Translations under genes and position numbers: made by a program
In this document: positions 34,301 through 44,114 of the stretch, piece by piece
Layout of the letters: the number at the start of each line of letters is the position of its first letter
Position numbering within the stretch: the first letter of the stretch is position 1
Source: Candidatus Sphingomonas phytovorans
GTDB taxonomy: Bacteria > Pseudomonadota > Alphaproteobacteria > Sphingomonadales > Sphingomonadaceae
DNA: 64,000 nt
NCBI GenBank assembly: GCA_029202385.1
Contig: CP119314.1
Span: 4,404,501 to 4,468,500 of the forward strand
Direction of reading: 5' to 3'
Notes under the pieces: generated by a model
The model's input: the letters and a program-made list of their open reading frames with translations, nothing else
Told to the model about the DNA's origin: nothing
Database searches by the model: none

Positions 34301-35509
34301 TCAGGCGACGGCGCTGCTCATCCGTCCGTCGCGCCGCGCCGCGACTAGTCCGGTATAATAGTCCATCAACTCTATGGTATGCTCGCGGTCGCTGCGGACC
34401 TTCCCGGCGGCAACCCTGGCGGCGCGGCGCAGGATAGCCGGGTCGCGTGCGAACAAGCGGTGGATGGCAAGCGCCGCGGACTGGGCGTCACGTGCGGTGT
34501 AGAGTTCGGAGCAATGCGGATCGGCGATCTCCGCGCACCCGCCGGTGTCGGGCGCGATCAGCGGTAGCCCCGCGGCCATCGCCTCCGACGCAACCAGCCC
34601 GAATGGCTCGGCTTCTGACCCGTGGATCAGTGCGTCGCAACTCGCCACGATCCGCGCCAGCCGCTCGCGGTCATAGACTGGGCGGAACATACGGATATGC
34701 GGGCTCCCAGCGATGCGTTTTTCGATCGTGCGACTCTCGATACCGGTGCCGAGCAGCACCAGGCCCACTGGCAGTGACGATCCGGCGCGCTCGACCGCGT
34801 CGATCACCAGTCGCCAGCGCTTCTCCGGGTGGTGACGACCGAGACCGAGCAGCAAATGGCCGTTGGGTGGCAGGTCGCACTGGGCGAGCAGGGCGTTGCG
34901 CAGCGTCTCGTCGCGCAGGTCGGGGGAGAAATGACCGCGCTCGATACCCAACGGCATTGCCGCGTCGATTCGCACGCCGCGCGCCTTCAGCCGCTTCTCC
35001 AGCGCTGGACCGTTGGTCACGACCGCATCGTAATTGTCGAGGAAGCGGCTCATATAGCGGCTGTACCAGGCAAAGGCGCGCTCGATCCGGTCTTGCGCTG
35101 CCAGGCCCTCGAACCAGCGCAGCGCATAGGCCGCGACATTGTCGTTGTGCATGAAGAACACCTTGGCGGCGTCCTCCTGTCGTCTCTTTTGCTGCCACTG
35201 CCCGACGATCCAGGCCGGTCGCCAAGGCGAAGAGGCTTCGACCAGGTCGGGCTTGAGCTCGTCGAGCAGGCTGGTGACGGGGGCCGCATCCCAGAACAGG
35301 CCGTAATTCTTGTCGAAGGGCAGGCGGGATGCCTTGACGTAGATGATCTTGCCGCCGCCCGGGCGTTCCTCGACCAGATTCTCGCGGCCGGCGGCGATCA
35401 CGATCAGTTCATGCCCCAGTTCGGACATGATTCCCATTTTCCGGTCGATATAGGTACGGACGCCGCCGCCGGTGGGTGAATAGAATTCGTTGACGTCGAC
35501 GATTCGCAT
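34301..35509 (-). CDS. Glycosyltransferase family 4 protein
   Basis: The 402-aa cytoplasmic enzyme has the GT-B fold. Its N-domain begins MRIVDVNEFYSPTGGGVRTY, with the glycine loop that contacts the acceptor or nucleotide. Its C-domain carries LLGLGRHHPEKRW and the nucleotide-sugar EX7E-like motif GSEAEPFGLVASEAMAAGLP followed by APDTGGCAE. GT4 enzymes retain anomeric configuration and use NDP-sugars. Neighbouring flippase-like and DUF2141 genes on the same strand suggest a surface glycan assembly role. Its stop marks the right edge of the foreign patch. Confidence 0.9.
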   Translation of the reverse strand: MRIVDVNEFYSPTGGGVRTYIDRKMGIMSELGHELIVIAAGRENLVEERPGGGKIIYVKASRLPFDKNYGLFWDAAPVTSLLDELKPDLVEASSPWRPAWIVGQWQQKRRQEDAAKVFFMHNDNVAAYALRWFEGLAAQDRIERAFAWYSRYMSRFLDNYDAVVTNGPALEKRLKARGVRIDAAMPLGIERGHFSPDLRDETLRNALLAQCDLPPNGHLLLGLGRHHPEKRWRLVIDAVERAGSSLPVGLVLLGTGIESRTIEKRIAGSPHIRMFRPVYDRERLARIVASCDALIHGSEAEPFGLVASEAMAAGLPLIAPDTGGCAEIADPHCSELYTARDAQSAALAIHRLFARDPAILRRAARVAAGKVRSDREHTIELMDYYTGLVAARRDGRMSSAVA

Positions 35510-35516
35510 GTCGCCC

Positions 35517-36056
35517 TCAGCTCTTCGGCTTGATCGGGCCGAAGCCGCCGAGGCCGCGCAGATATTGCGCCTGGATGTCGGTGGTCGTCACGCCCGAGCC
35601 GACATTGATCATCGCCATGTTCAGCTTGGGGCGCGTTCGGCCGAGTTTCACGTTACTCGGGAATCCGGCGCCGTCGCTCCAGAAATCGAACTTGTTCCGG
35701 CCGTCGCGATTATGCGTGAACAGCAGCGCGTAATGGCCCGGCGTCGGCGCCTTGATGCACATCGTGATCGCGCCCGATTGCGGGGTAGGTACGCGGACCC
35801 GCCGGAAGAACTTGCCTTCCTTGATGAGATCGCGGTCGTCTTTCAGGAAATCCGCCTCGGTCGCCGGATAGAGTTCAAGCTTCAACTCGCCGGTGCGATC
35901 CTTCAGGCCAGAGATATTGACCCGGATCGCAGGGCCGGTGCCGCTGGTGCACGCCGTGCTGTCCGGGCCGAGCACGCCGGCCTGCGCCTGGCCAGCCAGC
36001 GGAAGGATCATCGCACCACCCAGCACGATGCCCGTGAAAGATTTACGCAACGACAT
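35517..36056 (-). CDS. DUF2141 family exported protein
   Basis: The 179-aa protein has a Sec signal peptide (1-26, cleavage after AQA). A DUF2141 beta-sandwich domain follows with IRVNISGLKDRTGELKLELY near its start and the family core GHYALLFTHNRDGRNKFDFW followed by GAGFPSN. The family is periplasmic or outer-membrane associated and uncharacterised. Its start overlaps the 3' end of the upstream membrane-protein gene by 14 bases, and it ends seven bases before the GT4 start, so the three form an operon. Confidence 0.88.
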   Translation of the reverse strand: MSLRKSFTGIVLGGAMILPLAGQAQAGVLGPDSTACTSGTGPAIRVNISGLKDRTGELKLELYPATEADFLKDDRDLIKEGKFFRRVRVPTPQSGAITMCIKAPTPGHYALLFTHNRDGRNKFDFWSDGAGFPSNVKLGRTRPKLNMAMINVGSGVTTTDIQAQYLRGLGGFGPIKPKS

Positions 36057-36999
36057 TCTTCGTCCTCAGCAAGCCGTACAGGCTGAAGGAACCGATCAGG
36101 ATGACATGCACGAGCAGCACGAGGGCAGCCGTCATCGCCATCAGTTCCGAAAGCTCTGCATCCTGCCCGATCAATATGATCGCGAAATTGGCGAAAAGAA
36201 GGTCCTTGTTCGGCACCAATGGGAGCCGCGAGACGAGCAGTCGCGCTGCGCCGAGGATCAGCCACATGCCGATCGAAACGGTCGGCAGCGCATAGTGCCA
36301 GGCAAAGGCGAGGAAGACCGATCCGGAGATCAGCCTGATGGCGTGAACCATGAAGATCCACCACAGGGTGCGGCGCGGCTGCGAGAAGACACGCTTGGAG
36401 AAGATCAGGAAGGGCAGCGACATGGCGAAGGTGATCGCTGCCGATGTCGCCACCGTGTGAAGCTGGATCGGCGTGAGCAGATCGACGCCGAGCGGCAAGG
36501 CAATCGCGATCATTCCCAGGGTGACGGCATTGCCCGCGATCGCGGACAGGATGCTGACGTCCTTCACCGCACCGAACGGGGCCGCCACCATCTGCGAGCG
36601 CTGCCGCGCCCAGGCGTAGAAATAGGCTTCGCCCGAATAGCCGAGCACCACGTCGTTCGCGATCCGCTTCTTCAGCAGCGCGGCCAGCCCGGACAGGGGA
36701 ATGCGCCACAGCTTGCGGAAGATGATGAAGTCGCCGACCGGCGGGGCGAGATACAACAGGGTGAAGGCTACGTAGAAAAGCGGGTCGTGCGGCACGGCGC
36801 GACTCAGGCCGGCGAGGCCAGATCCGAACAGTTCGCGGAGAAGCCCCCCGATCATCGCGAGGGTGATGATGGCCCCGATCACCATGGGCCAGCGCCGTTT
36901 CAGCGTTTGCACGGGTTCGAGCCCGGCGAGGTCGGGGACCGTCACCAGGGGCGCATTGGCACTGTCGATGATAGGAATTTTCGAGCCCAGTCCGTCCAC
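36043..36999 (-). CDS. Flippase-like polytopic membrane protein
   Basis: The 318-aa protein has about eight membrane helices after a 35-residue cytoplasmic N-terminus. The layout (paired helices, a conserved LGYSGEAYFYAWARQRS loop, VPNKDLLFANFAI near the end) resembles the lysylphosphatidylglycerol-synthase/UPF0104 membrane family often found with glycosyltransferases. Transport or flipping of a lipid-linked glycan is an inference from context. It is the first gene of the three-gene minus-strand operon and is divergent from another GT4 gene. Confidence 0.7.
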   Translation of the reverse strand: MDGLGSKIPIIDSANAPLVTVPDLAGLEPVQTLKRRWPMVIGAIITLAMIGGLLRELFGSGLAGLSRAVPHDPLFYVAFTLLYLAPPVGDFIIFRKLWRIPLSGLAALLKKRIANDVVLGYSGEAYFYAWARQRSQMVAAPFGAVKDVSILSAIAGNAVTLGMIAIALPLGVDLLTPIQLHTVATSAAITFAMSLPFLIFSKRVFSQPRRTLWWIFMVHAIRLISGSVFLAFAWHYALPTVSIGMWLILGAARLLVSRLPLVPNKDLLFANFAIILIGQDAELSELMAMTAALVLLVHVILIGSFSLYGLLRTKNVVA

Positions 37000-37160
37000 G
37001 TTTCGACCTGTTTTATTCTGGTTCCGGTCTTGACCGGGGTTGGCGCGCCTTTAGCTAGATCGTTTTTCTGCGGCAATTTGCAACCTGCACCCAAATAATG
37101 TCCGTTTTGTGCTGCGCTGCGACACTTTTGCTGCAATGAGCCGTTATGGCACTCCGCTAG

Positions 37161-38258
37161 ATGCCGAATCCCTCTCTCCAGCCAGCCAGCATACTGGCCT
37201 ATGCGCAGACGCTCGAAGGCGGCGGAGTCGAGCGGGTATTGCTGCGGCTCGCCCGCAGCTGGAGCGAGGCGGGGCGGCGCGTCACCCTGGTGATCGGCGA
37301 CGCGAGCGGCCCGCTGGCGCGCGAACTGCCTCTCATCACACCCGAAACCCTGGACATCCGGATCCTCGGCGATCGCTCCTACGGTGGGCTGCGTGCGGTG
37401 GCGGGAATCGCTCGCGAGCTGTCGCCCGACCTGATCTTCTGCCCGGGCAACCATTATACCGGCATGGCCCTGTACCTGCGGCTCCGTCTCGGCCGACACT
37501 GCCCGCCGATCGTCGCCAAGGTATCGAACCGGCTCGACCGCGCCGACCAGGGGCCGCTTCTTTCGGCCGCCTATCGGGTCTGGCTGCTCACCCATCCGCA
37601 CTTCGTCGATCACGTCGTCGCGATGACGGCGGCGATGCATGACGAATCGATCGCGAGGATGGGAATCGCAGCTGATCGGATCAGCGTGATCCCCAATCCG
37701 CCGGCGCATCGGGCGCCCTATGATAGGCCTGCCTGGTTGCCCGGGGGGCGTTTCCTGCTCGGCGTGGGCCGGCTCGCGCCGCAGAAGCGCTGGGATCGGA
37801 TGATCGCTGCGCTGCCCCGGCTGGCGGATGACGATGTGCAACTGGTGATTCTGGGGGAGGGTACCGAACGGCCCGCGCTCGAGGCGCAGGTCGCCGCGCT
37901 CGGCCTGGATGGCCGGGTCCATCTGCCTGGCTATCATCCCGATCCATGCCATGTGCTGGCACGGGCGACCGCGGTCGTGCTGACGTCCGATTTCGAAGGC
38001 GTGCCGGGCGTGCTGCGCGAGGCGCTCGCCGAGGGGACCCCGGTGGTGTCGACCGATTCGAGCGTTGCGGTCAGCGAGATCGTCACGATCCCGGCGCAGG
38101 GCAGCATCGTGCCGGTGGGGGATGACGATGCCCTGGTCGGCGCGCTCGACCATTGGCTCATGCCCGATCGTCTACGCCCGAAACCGATGCCCGAACCGGG
38201 CGCCGATTCAGCGCGACGCTATCTCGACCTGTTCGATTCGGTCGTCGCCCGGCGCTAG
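37161..38258 (+). CDS. Glycosyltransferase family 4 protein
   Basis: The 365-aa GT-B enzyme has N-domain motif QTLEGGGVERVLLRLARSW, and C-domain motifs LLGVGRLAPQKRWDRMI, VILGEGTERPALE and the donor-binding DFEGVPGVLREALAEGTPVV. It is shorter than many GT4 enzymes but complete. The donor is a nucleotide sugar of unknown identity. Its stop overlaps the maiA stop on the opposite strand by two bases. With the divergent flippase-like operon it probably serves the same surface glycan. Confidence 0.88.
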   Translation: MPNPSLQPASILAYAQTLEGGGVERVLLRLARSWSEAGRRVTLVIGDASGPLARELPLITPETLDIRILGDRSYGGLRAVAGIARELSPDLIFCPGNHYTGMALYLRLRLGRHCPPIVAKVSNRLDRADQGPLLSAAYRVWLLTHPHFVDHVVAMTAAMHDESIARMGIAADRISVIPNPPAHRAPYDRPAWLPGGRFLLGVGRLAPQKRWDRMIAALPRLADDDVQLVILGEGTERPALEAQVAALGLDGRVHLPGYHPDPCHVLARATAVVLTSDFEGVPGVLREALAEGTPVVSTDSSVAVSEIVTIPAQGSIVPVGDDDALVGALDHWLMPDRLRPKPMPEPGADSARRYLDLFDSVVARR

Positions 38259-38890
38259 CGCTCGGGTTTGACGCGGTCGGGATGCGCGGCTGCGATCTCG
38301 GGAATCGCATTCGCCGCGGCGTCAGCCGCCACCAGCCTGGGGAAACCCTCCAGCGGGACCGAGAGGCGGCGCGCGTTGAACATCTGCGGCACCAGGCAGA
38401 CATCGGCGAGATTGGGCGCGTCGCCGCCGAGCAGCGGGCCGGGACCCGATTTCGCCAGCTTCTCCAGCGCCGTGAAGCCCTCGATGATCCAGTGGCGGTA
38501 CCATTCGTCCTTCGCCGCCTGATCGGCGCCGAACTGGCTTTCCAGCCGCTTGAGGATACGCAGATTGTTCACCGGATGGATGTCGGCCGCGATCAGCAGC
38601 GCCTGGGCAAGGACGCGTGCGCGGGCGAGCGGATCGTGCGGTACCATCGGTGGATCGGGATAGAGCGCGTCGAGATAGTCGATGATCGCCAGGCTCTGAG
38701 TCAGCGCTTCGCCTTCCACCACCAGCGTCGGCACGAATCCCTGGGGGTTGCGCGCCAGATTCTCCGGCGACCGATGCACCCCTTCGAGCAGGGCGATATT
38801 CTCGCGCTCATGGGGGACGTGCTTGAGGTTCAGCGCGATCCGCACGCGATAGGCAGCCGACGACCGCCAGTAATCATAGAGCCTGATCAT
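38255..38890 (-). CDS. maiA: Maleylacetoacetate isomerase (zeta-class GST)
   Basis: The 211-aa protein starts at the ATG at 38890 (MIRLYDYWRSSAAYRVRIAL). The SSAAYRVRIAL motif with paired serines is the glutathione-activating signature of the zeta class. QSLAIIDYLDALYP and the C-terminal NLADVCLVPQMFNARR are typical. It isomerises maleylacetoacetate to fumarylacetoacetate in tyrosine and homogentisate breakdown. No hmgA or fahA neighbour is present. It overlaps the AI-2E permease stop by four bases. Confidence 0.9.
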   Translation of the reverse strand: MIRLYDYWRSSAAYRVRIALNLKHVPHERENIALLEGVHRSPENLARNPQGFVPTLVVEGEALTQSLAIIDYLDALYPDPPMVPHDPLARARVLAQALLIAADIHPVNNLRILKRLESQFGADQAAKDEWYRHWIIEGFTALEKLAKSGPGPLLGGDAPNLADVCLVPQMFNARRLSVPLEGFPRLVAADAAANAIPEIAAAHPDRVKPER

Positions 38891-39966
38891 GCCGCGCTGG
38901 CCCCCTCTTCGCTGGCGTCCTCGATCGCGCGCTCCGAATTGCGCTCGAGCGCGACCTTGATCATCGCCACGATCGGGTCGGCCAAGGCCAGGCCGAGCAC
39001 GCCGAACAGCGTGCTTGCCAGAATCTGCGACGAGAGGGTCAGAGCGGGTGGCAGGTCGACGGTCCGCCGGGCGACCATCGGGATCACGACATAGCCGTCG
39101 AAGGTCTGGACGGTGAAATAGATCGCGATTGCCCACAGGCCGGTCTCGACCCCGGCGCTGAAGCCGACCGCGGTCATCAGCACGCCGCTCGTGAAGGCGC
39201 CGATATTGGGGATGAAGGCGAGCAGGCCGGTCAGGATGCCGAGCAGCAGCGCCATCGGCACGCCGGCCGCCCACAGGCAGAGCCAGGTCAACACACCCTC
39301 GAACAACATGCCCGCCAGGCGCCCGGCGAGCAGCCGCCGCATCGTCGCCGCCATCCGGTCGATGGTGATGGCGAATTCGCCGCGCACGTCGGAAGGGACC
39401 ATCCATTGCAGGCCGCGATCATAGAGCCGCGGTTCCATCGCCACGAACAGGCCGATCACCAGCACCATGAACAGGCTGGTCAGCGCCCCCAGCGCCGAGC
39501 CGACCCAGGAGGTGAGCTTGCCGAAGGACCCCATCGCCTGCTGGAGCAGGCCGTTCACATCGGCACGTCCCGGCATCAGGCCCATGCCCGATGCCCAGGT
39601 GACGAGATGGTTGGCCTGCACCTCGAGCGTCACGCGCAGTTGCTCCGCCTGGTCGGTGACCTGCACGCCGGTCATGTAGATGACGCCCACCACGAACGCG
39701 ATGGTGCAGAGCACGACGATCAGCAGGCGGAGGCCGCGTCCGAGCGGCAGCACGCGCCCGATCAGGCGAACGCCGCCGTCGAGCATCGCGGCGAAGACCA
39801 GGCCGCCGAAGATGATCAGGATCGGCTGGATCAGCACCACCACCAGGGCCATCGCCGCGGCGAGCCCGAGCCACACGGTCGCGCGCTTCAGCTCCTTGCG
39901 GACGAAGGGATCGCGCAGTTCGTTCGGGCCGGGTTCGGTTGCTGCGGGTGGCGTCGCCATCGTCAT
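38887..39966 (-). CDS. AI-2E family transporter (UPF0118)
   Basis: The start at 39966 overlaps the lepB stop as ATGA, indicating coupled translation; the longer frame to 40050 is inside lepB. The 359-aa protein has seven or eight membrane helices in the family pattern. Two helices lie at the N-terminus, then a long cytoplasmic helical stretch (about 120-190), then a C-terminal bundle with LLAFIPNIGAFTSGVLM and the conserved DGYVVIPMVARRTVDLPPAL and GVLGLALADPIVAM segments. Members export autoinducer-2 or act in Na+/H+ exchange. Confidence 0.87.
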   Translation of the reverse strand: MTMATPPAATEPGPNELRDPFVRKELKRATVWLGLAAAMALVVVLIQPILIIFGGLVFAAMLDGGVRLIGRVLPLGRGLRLLIVVLCTIAFVVGVIYMTGVQVTDQAEQLRVTLEVQANHLVTWASGMGLMPGRADVNGLLQQAMGSFGKLTSWVGSALGALTSLFMVLVIGLFVAMEPRLYDRGLQWMVPSDVRGEFAITIDRMAATMRRLLAGRLAGMLFEGVLTWLCLWAAGVPMALLLGILTGLLAFIPNIGAFTSGVLMTAVGFSAGVETGLWAIAIYFTVQTFDGYVVIPMVARRTVDLPPALTLSSQILASTLFGVLGLALADPIVAMIKVALERNSERAIEDASEEGASAA

Positions 39967-40913
39967 TCCTTCGCAGTATCCCGCGCCGCGTGCAGCGAGG
40001 TGCCAGCACGGCCCGGACGGAAGCTCTGCCCCCAGGTAAAGGGATTCCACGTCCCGTTGCCGCTCTTAGAGAAAGTGATGAACTCGGCGCGGCCGCCCAG
40101 ATTCTCCCAGGGCACGTCGCCGCCCAGGCCCATGGCCGACACGGAGAAGCGACTGTCGGCGCTATGATCGCGATTGTCGCCCATCAGGAACACATGGTTG
40201 GGGCGGATCGTGATCGGGCCGTAATTGTCGCCGTCGCTCGGTCCTGATTCGACCGTGTCGTAGTGGCGGCCATTGGGGAGCGTCTCGGTTACCAGCGTCA
40301 GGCGGCAATATTGCTTGCCGTCGGGGCCGGTCTGGAGCGCGCCGGGATATTGTTCCGGATCGCACACCGTCTTGGCATCGACCGGAATCAGCGTGTCGTG
40401 CGGCAGCCCGCGCTTCACCGCGGTGCCGTTCAGATAGACGGTGCCGTCGATCACCTGGAGCCGGTCGCCGGGCAGGCCGATCAGGCGCTTGATGTAGTCG
40501 GTGTTGCGTCCCGGCGGCGTCACGATGACGACGTCGCCGCGCTCGGGCATCTTCCCGAACAGCCGGCCCTGGATGAAGGGCAATTGCACGCCCCAGCTTT
40601 CCACCTCCTGATGCAGCACCAGGCTGCGGAACATCGCGACAGGGTTGGGGATGGTCGGCGAGACGAAGGACCAGCCATAGGCATATTTGGTGACGATCAG
40701 CTGATCGCCGACCTGTAGCCCGGGCAACATCGATTCGGACGGGATGTAGAAGGGTTTGGCGATGAAGCTGTGGAAGCCGAGCACTGCCAGGATCAGCCAG
40801 AGGATTCCCTTCACTTCGCCCCACCAGTCGGTGGTCGGGCGCGTGTCGACGGCTTCCGGCGCGGGCGCGGCCTCCTGTTCGGGCACTCGGTCCAACGCCA
40901 ACTCCTCACTCAT
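39963..40913 (-). CDS. lepB: Signal peptidase I
   Basis: This 316-aa inner-membrane serine protease removes Sec and Tat signal peptides. One membrane helix (about 35-52) is followed by box B with nucleophile S61 in PSESMLPGL. The general base K142 is in DYIKRLIGLPGD, and GDNRDHSADSR forms box E. The insertion region with two cysteines (VCDPEQYP, YCRL) is typical for alphaproteobacteria. It is translated as part of the acpS-lepB-permease run. Confidence 0.95.
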   Translation of the reverse strand: MSEELALDRVPEQEAAPAPEAVDTRPTTDWWGEVKGILWLILAVLGFHSFIAKPFYIPSESMLPGLQVGDQLIVTKYAYGWSFVSPTIPNPVAMFRSLVLHQEVESWGVQLPFIQGRLFGKMPERGDVVIVTPPGRNTDYIKRLIGLPGDRLQVIDGTVYLNGTAVKRGLPHDTLIPVDAKTVCDPEQYPGALQTGPDGKQYCRLTLVTETLPNGRHYDTVESGPSDGDNYGPITIRPNHVFLMGDNRDHSADSRFSVSAMGLGGDVPWENLGGRAEFITFSKSGNGTWNPFTWGQSFRPGRAGTSLHAARDTAKE

Positions 40914-40921
40914 ATGTCGTC

Positions 40922-41326
40922 CTACTCAGTCCTGATCGCTTCGATCACCACGAAGGCCTGCGCCCATGGATGATCGTCGGTCAGCGTCAGATGTACATGG
41001 GCGACGTGGCCTGCAGGTGTCAGCGCGTCAAGCCTCGCCCGGGCGCCGCCGGTCAGCGCCAGCGTCGGCGCGCCCGACGGCGCATTGATCACGCCGATGT
41101 CCTTCATGAAAACGCCGCGCTTGAATCCGGTGCCGACCGCCTTGGAGAAAGCCTCCTTCGCGGCGAAGCGCTTGGCCAGCGTGCCGGCCTTGGTAAAGGG
41201 GCGGCGATCCGCCTTGGCGCGTTCGATTTCGGTGAACACGCGATTCTCGAAGCGCGCGCCGAACCGGTCGAGCGACGCCTGGATACGCTCGATATTGCAC
41301 AGGTCGGAACCGAGCCCGATGATCAT
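40922..41326 (-). CDS. acpS: Holo-[acyl-carrier-protein] synthase
   Basis: The 134-aa protein starts at the ATG at 41326 ([20 protein letters not shown]); a longer frame to 41518 reads through the intergenic repeat. It transfers 4'-phosphopantetheine from CoA to acyl carrier protein. The Mg2+-binding D8 is in GLGSDLC and the second ligand E is in [13 protein letters not shown]. Synteny pdxJ-acpS-lepB is common in alphaproteobacteria. lepB follows after eight bases. Confidence 0.94.
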   Translation of the reverse strand: MIIGLGSDLCNIERIQASLDRFGARFENRVFTEIERAKADRRPFTKAGTLAKRFAAKEAFSKAVGTGFKRGVFMKDIGVINAPSGAPTLALTGGARARLDALTPAGHVAHVHLTLTDDHPWAQAFVVIEAIRTE

Positions 41327-41339
41327 GGAGCAAATCCTA

Positions 41340-41462
41340 CCCGGTACGGGGAGGGGGACCATCCGCAGGATGGTGGAGGGGGGCTTCCACAGGCGAAGCG
41401 CTTGTAGAAGCCCCCCTCCACCACGCGCTGAAGAAGCGCGCGGTCTCCCTCTCCGTGCCGGG
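41340..41462. repeat. Long interrupted palindrome between pdxJ and acpS
   Basis: There are two nested stems. The outer pair is 41340-41360 with 41442-41462 (18 of 21 positions Watson-Crick). The inner pair is a perfect 17 bp (41371-41387 with 41407-41423). A smaller ACCATCC..GGATGGT hairpin lies between. It resembles mobile intergenic palindromic (REP/MITE-like) elements and would fold into a stable RNA in the pdxJ-acpS transcript. Confidence 0.75.
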
Positions 41463-41468
41463 GAGGAA

Positions 41469-42197
41469 TCACCGCGCGGCGTCCATCGCGGCGCGCATCG
41501 TGCGCACTGCCTCGCCAAGGCCGATGAACATCGCCTCGCCCACCAGGAAATGACCGATGTTCAACTCGCGCACCTGCCGGATCGCGGCGATGGGGGCGAC
41601 ATTGTCATAGGTCAGGCCGTGGCCGGCATGGACCTCGATCCCATTCTTGGCGGCAAGAGCAGCGGCGTCGCTCAACCGGCGCAGTTCGTCCGCCTGCGCC
41701 GCGCCTTCAAGTTCGGCATAGCGGCCGGTATGCAGCTCCACGACCGGTGCGCCGAGACGCAGCGCTGCCTCGATCTGGCGGGCCTCGGGCTCGATGAACA
41801 GCGACACGCGGATTTTCGCAGCGCCTAGCGCGCTGACCAGGGGAGCAAGCTGGTTATGCTGTCCCGCCGCGTCGAGCCCGCCTTCGGTGGTGCGTTCCTC
41901 GCGTTTTTCGGGAACGATGCAGGCAGCGTGCGGCCGGTGGCGCAGCGCGATGGCGAGCATCTCGTCGGTCGCCGCCATCTCAAGATTGAGCGGGATGGTC
42001 AGCTGTTCTGACAGGCGGGCGATATCGTCGTCGGTGATGTGGCGCCGGTCCTCGCGCAGATGCGCGGTGATTCCGTCGGCGCCTGCCTCGGCGGCGGCCA
42101 GAGCGGCGCGGACCGGATCGGGATAGCCGGCGCCGCGCGCGTTGCGGACGGTCGCGACATGGTCGATGTTGACGCCGAGCCGCAGGAAATCGTTCAT
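41469..42197 (-). CDS. pdxJ: Pyridoxine 5'-phosphate synthase
   Basis: This 242-aa TIM-barrel enzyme condenses 3-amino-2-oxopropyl phosphate with deoxyxylulose 5-phosphate to give pyridoxine 5'-phosphate. Signature segments are [15 protein letters not shown] at the N-terminus, the catalytic-glutamate and phosphate loop [12 protein letters not shown], and [11 protein letters not shown] then [10 protein letters not shown] at the end. Its start overlaps the pyrE stop by four bases (ATGA). Confidence 0.96.
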   Translation of the reverse strand: MNDFLRLGVNIDHVATVRNARGAGYPDPVRAALAAAEAGADGITAHLREDRRHITDDDIARLSEQLTIPLNLEMAATDEMLAIALRHRPHAACIVPEKREERTTEGGLDAAGQHNQLAPLVSALGAAKIRVSLFIEPEARQIEAALRLGAPVVELHTGRYAELEGAAQADELRRLSDAAALAAKNGIEVHAGHGLTYDNVAPIAAIRQVRELNIGHFLVGEAMFIGLGEAVRTMRAAMDAAR

Positions 42198-42778
42198 GCC
42201 GCGGCCCGGCTGCCCGGCTTGATCGCGGGCAGGGCCGCCAGCTCGGGCGGCAGCGATTCGGCCCTGTAGGTCGGTACGTCGAGCCGGATCAGCGGGAAGA
42301 AGGGCACGCCCAGATCGGCCGTTCCGCTCGACCGGTCCACCAGCGAGGCGGCCGCGATCGTCTCGCCCCCGGCCCGTCCGATCGCCGCGATCGCCTCACG
42401 GGACGAAAGGCCGGTGGTGACGACATCCTCCATCATGAGCACCTTGGCGCCGGGCGACAGGCGAAAGCCGCGGCGCAGTTCGAACACGCCGTCGGGCCGT
42501 TCGAGGAACATCGCCTCGACGCCGAGCGCGCGCGCCATCTCGTGCCCGGCGATCACCCCGCCCATCGCGGGCGAGACCACGACGTCGATCCGAGAGCGCA
42601 GCTCGGTCGGGATTCGCGTCGCCAGTTCGGTCGACAGGCGGGCGCCCCGCGCCGGATCCATCAGCACGCGCGCGCATTGCAGGTAGCGGGAGGAACGCAG
42701 GCCCGAGGACAGGATGAAATGTCCTTCAAGCAGGGCGTCGGCGGCTCGGAACTCGGCCAGGATCTCGTCGTCGGTCAT
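42194..42778 (-). CDS. pyrE: Orotate phosphoribosyltransferase
   Basis: The 194-aa protein starts at the ATG at 42778; the frame extending to 42958 is non-homologous. It converts orotate and PRPP to OMP in pyrimidine synthesis. The PRPP loop is seen in [15 protein letters not shown], the orotate end in [15 protein letters not shown], and the pyrophosphate loop near [11 protein letters not shown]. It is the first gene of the leftward pyrE-pdxJ-acpS-lepB run and is divergent from coxB. Confidence 0.94.
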   Translation of the reverse strand: MTDDEILAEFRAADALLEGHFILSSGLRSSRYLQCARVLMDPARGARLSTELATRIPTELRSRIDVVVSPAMGGVIAGHEMARALGVEAMFLERPDGVFELRRGFRLSPGAKVLMMEDVVTTGLSSREAIAAIGRAGGETIAAASLVDRSSGTADLGVPFFPLIRLDVPTYRAESLPPELAALPAIKPGSRAAA

Positions 42779-42976
42779 CTGCGCGGGTCTTTCGTGAAGC
42801 GAAGGGTTGATAGGAGCCCGGCAGGGGGCGCGCAACGTCCGGGTCGGCCCCAGTGTCAAAAAACGCCCCGACACGCTTGAGGCACCAGCACCTCCCGCGT
42901 ATAGGCCCATCGCAACGAGCGTATGTCCGCTCGCGCGCCGGAGACGGAAAAGGCGCAATCAGGGGTGACGAGACGC

Positions 42977-44110
42977 ATGCGCAGTAAGGGGTTGAAGTCG
43001 ATTGTGCTGGCGGCAGGACTCGCGATAGCGGGTATCGGCAACGCCGCGGCACCGGCGCCACAGGCGGCCACGCCTACCACGACGGTGGCCCCGGCAACGA
43101 CCAATGCTGCGCCGACCACCAGCGCCGCGCCCGCCGTCGCGGCGCCGGCCGATCCGATGCTCGTGCTCGATGGCGGGCCGGATGTCCGTCCGGTCCCGGG
43201 TGTCGGCATGCCGGTGGACGGGCATCTGACCCTGCAGGATCAGGTGACGCCGAATGGCCGTCGCGCTCACTGGTTCCACAATGCGATCCTGCTCCCCGTC
43301 ATCACCGCCATCTCGGTGCTCGTGCTGTTCCTGCTGATGTGGGTGATGTTCCGCTATCGCCGCGCGGCGAACCCGGTCGCATCCAAGACCTCGCACAACA
43401 CCTTCATCGAGATCATCTGGACCGCGGTCCCGGTTATCATCCTCGCGCTGATCGCCGCGCCCTCGATCGGGCTGCTCGCTGCGCAGTTCAAGCCGGCGCC
43501 CGCCAATGCCGTCACGCTGAAGGCGATCGGCAACCAGTGGTACTGGACCTATCAATATCCTGATCATGGCGGCTTCGAGATCACCTCGAACATGCTGAAG
43601 GAGAAGGGGCAGGTTCAGCCGGGCGAGCGTGCGCGCACCGATGCCGACGGCCCCGCGTTGCTCGCGACCGACAACCGTATCGTGCTGCCGGTCGGCGTGC
43701 CGATCCGCCTCATCACCACCGCGAACGACGTGATCCACAGCTGGGCGATGCCCGCCTTCTGGATCAAGCTCGACGCGGTCCCGGGTCGCCTGAACGAGAC
43801 GAGCTTCACCATCGAGAAGGAAGGCGTCTATTTCGGCCAGTGCTCCGAGCTTTGCGGCGCGCGCCATGGTTTCATGCCGATCACGGTCGTGGCCGTGAAG
43901 CCAGCGGTGTTCGCCGCCTGGGTCAAGGCGAAGGGCGGCACGATGCCGGCCGCCGGCGGCGCCAAGCCGGCCGACGCAGCGGCGACCGCGCCGGCCGAAA
44001 CGGCCACCGAAAACGCCACCGGACCGGTCGAGAACGCGACCAGCGCCGCTCCCGCCACCAACCAGGCTGCCGCGACCAACGTCGCCGGCGCCGGCAACGC
44101 TGGACAGTAA
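42977..44110 (+). CDS. coxB: Cytochrome c oxidase subunit II
   Basis: The start at 42977 ([20 protein letters not shown]) gives a signal peptide; the earlier frame start at 42923 is not needed. The 377-aa protein has two membrane helices (about 105-130 and 150-170). The periplasmic cupredoxin domain holds the CuA site: the first histidine in DVIHSW, then C-S-E-L-C in [15 protein letters not shown]. Both ends are unusual: Ala/Thr/Pro-rich about residues 20-60 and an Ala/Thr/Asn-rich tail of about 60 residues. It accepts electrons from cytochrome c. Confidence 0.95.
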   Translation: MRSKGLKSIVLAAGLAIAGIGNAAAPAPQAATPTTTVAPATTNAAPTTSAAPAVAAPADPMLVLDGGPDVRPVPGVGMPVDGHLTLQDQVTPNGRRAHWFHNAILLPVITAISVLVLFLLMWVMFRYRRAANPVASKTSHNTFIEIIWTAVPVIILALIAAPSIGLLAAQFKPAPANAVTLKAIGNQWYWTYQYPDHGGFEITSNMLKEKGQVQPGERARTDADGPALLATDNRIVLPVGVPIRLITTANDVIHSWAMPAFWIKLDAVPGRLNETSFTIEKEGVYFGQCSELCGARHGFMPITVVAVKPAVFAAWVKAKGGTMPAAGGAKPADAAATAPAETATENATGPVENATSAAPATNQAAATNVAGAGNAGQ

Positions 44111-44114
44111 GACA

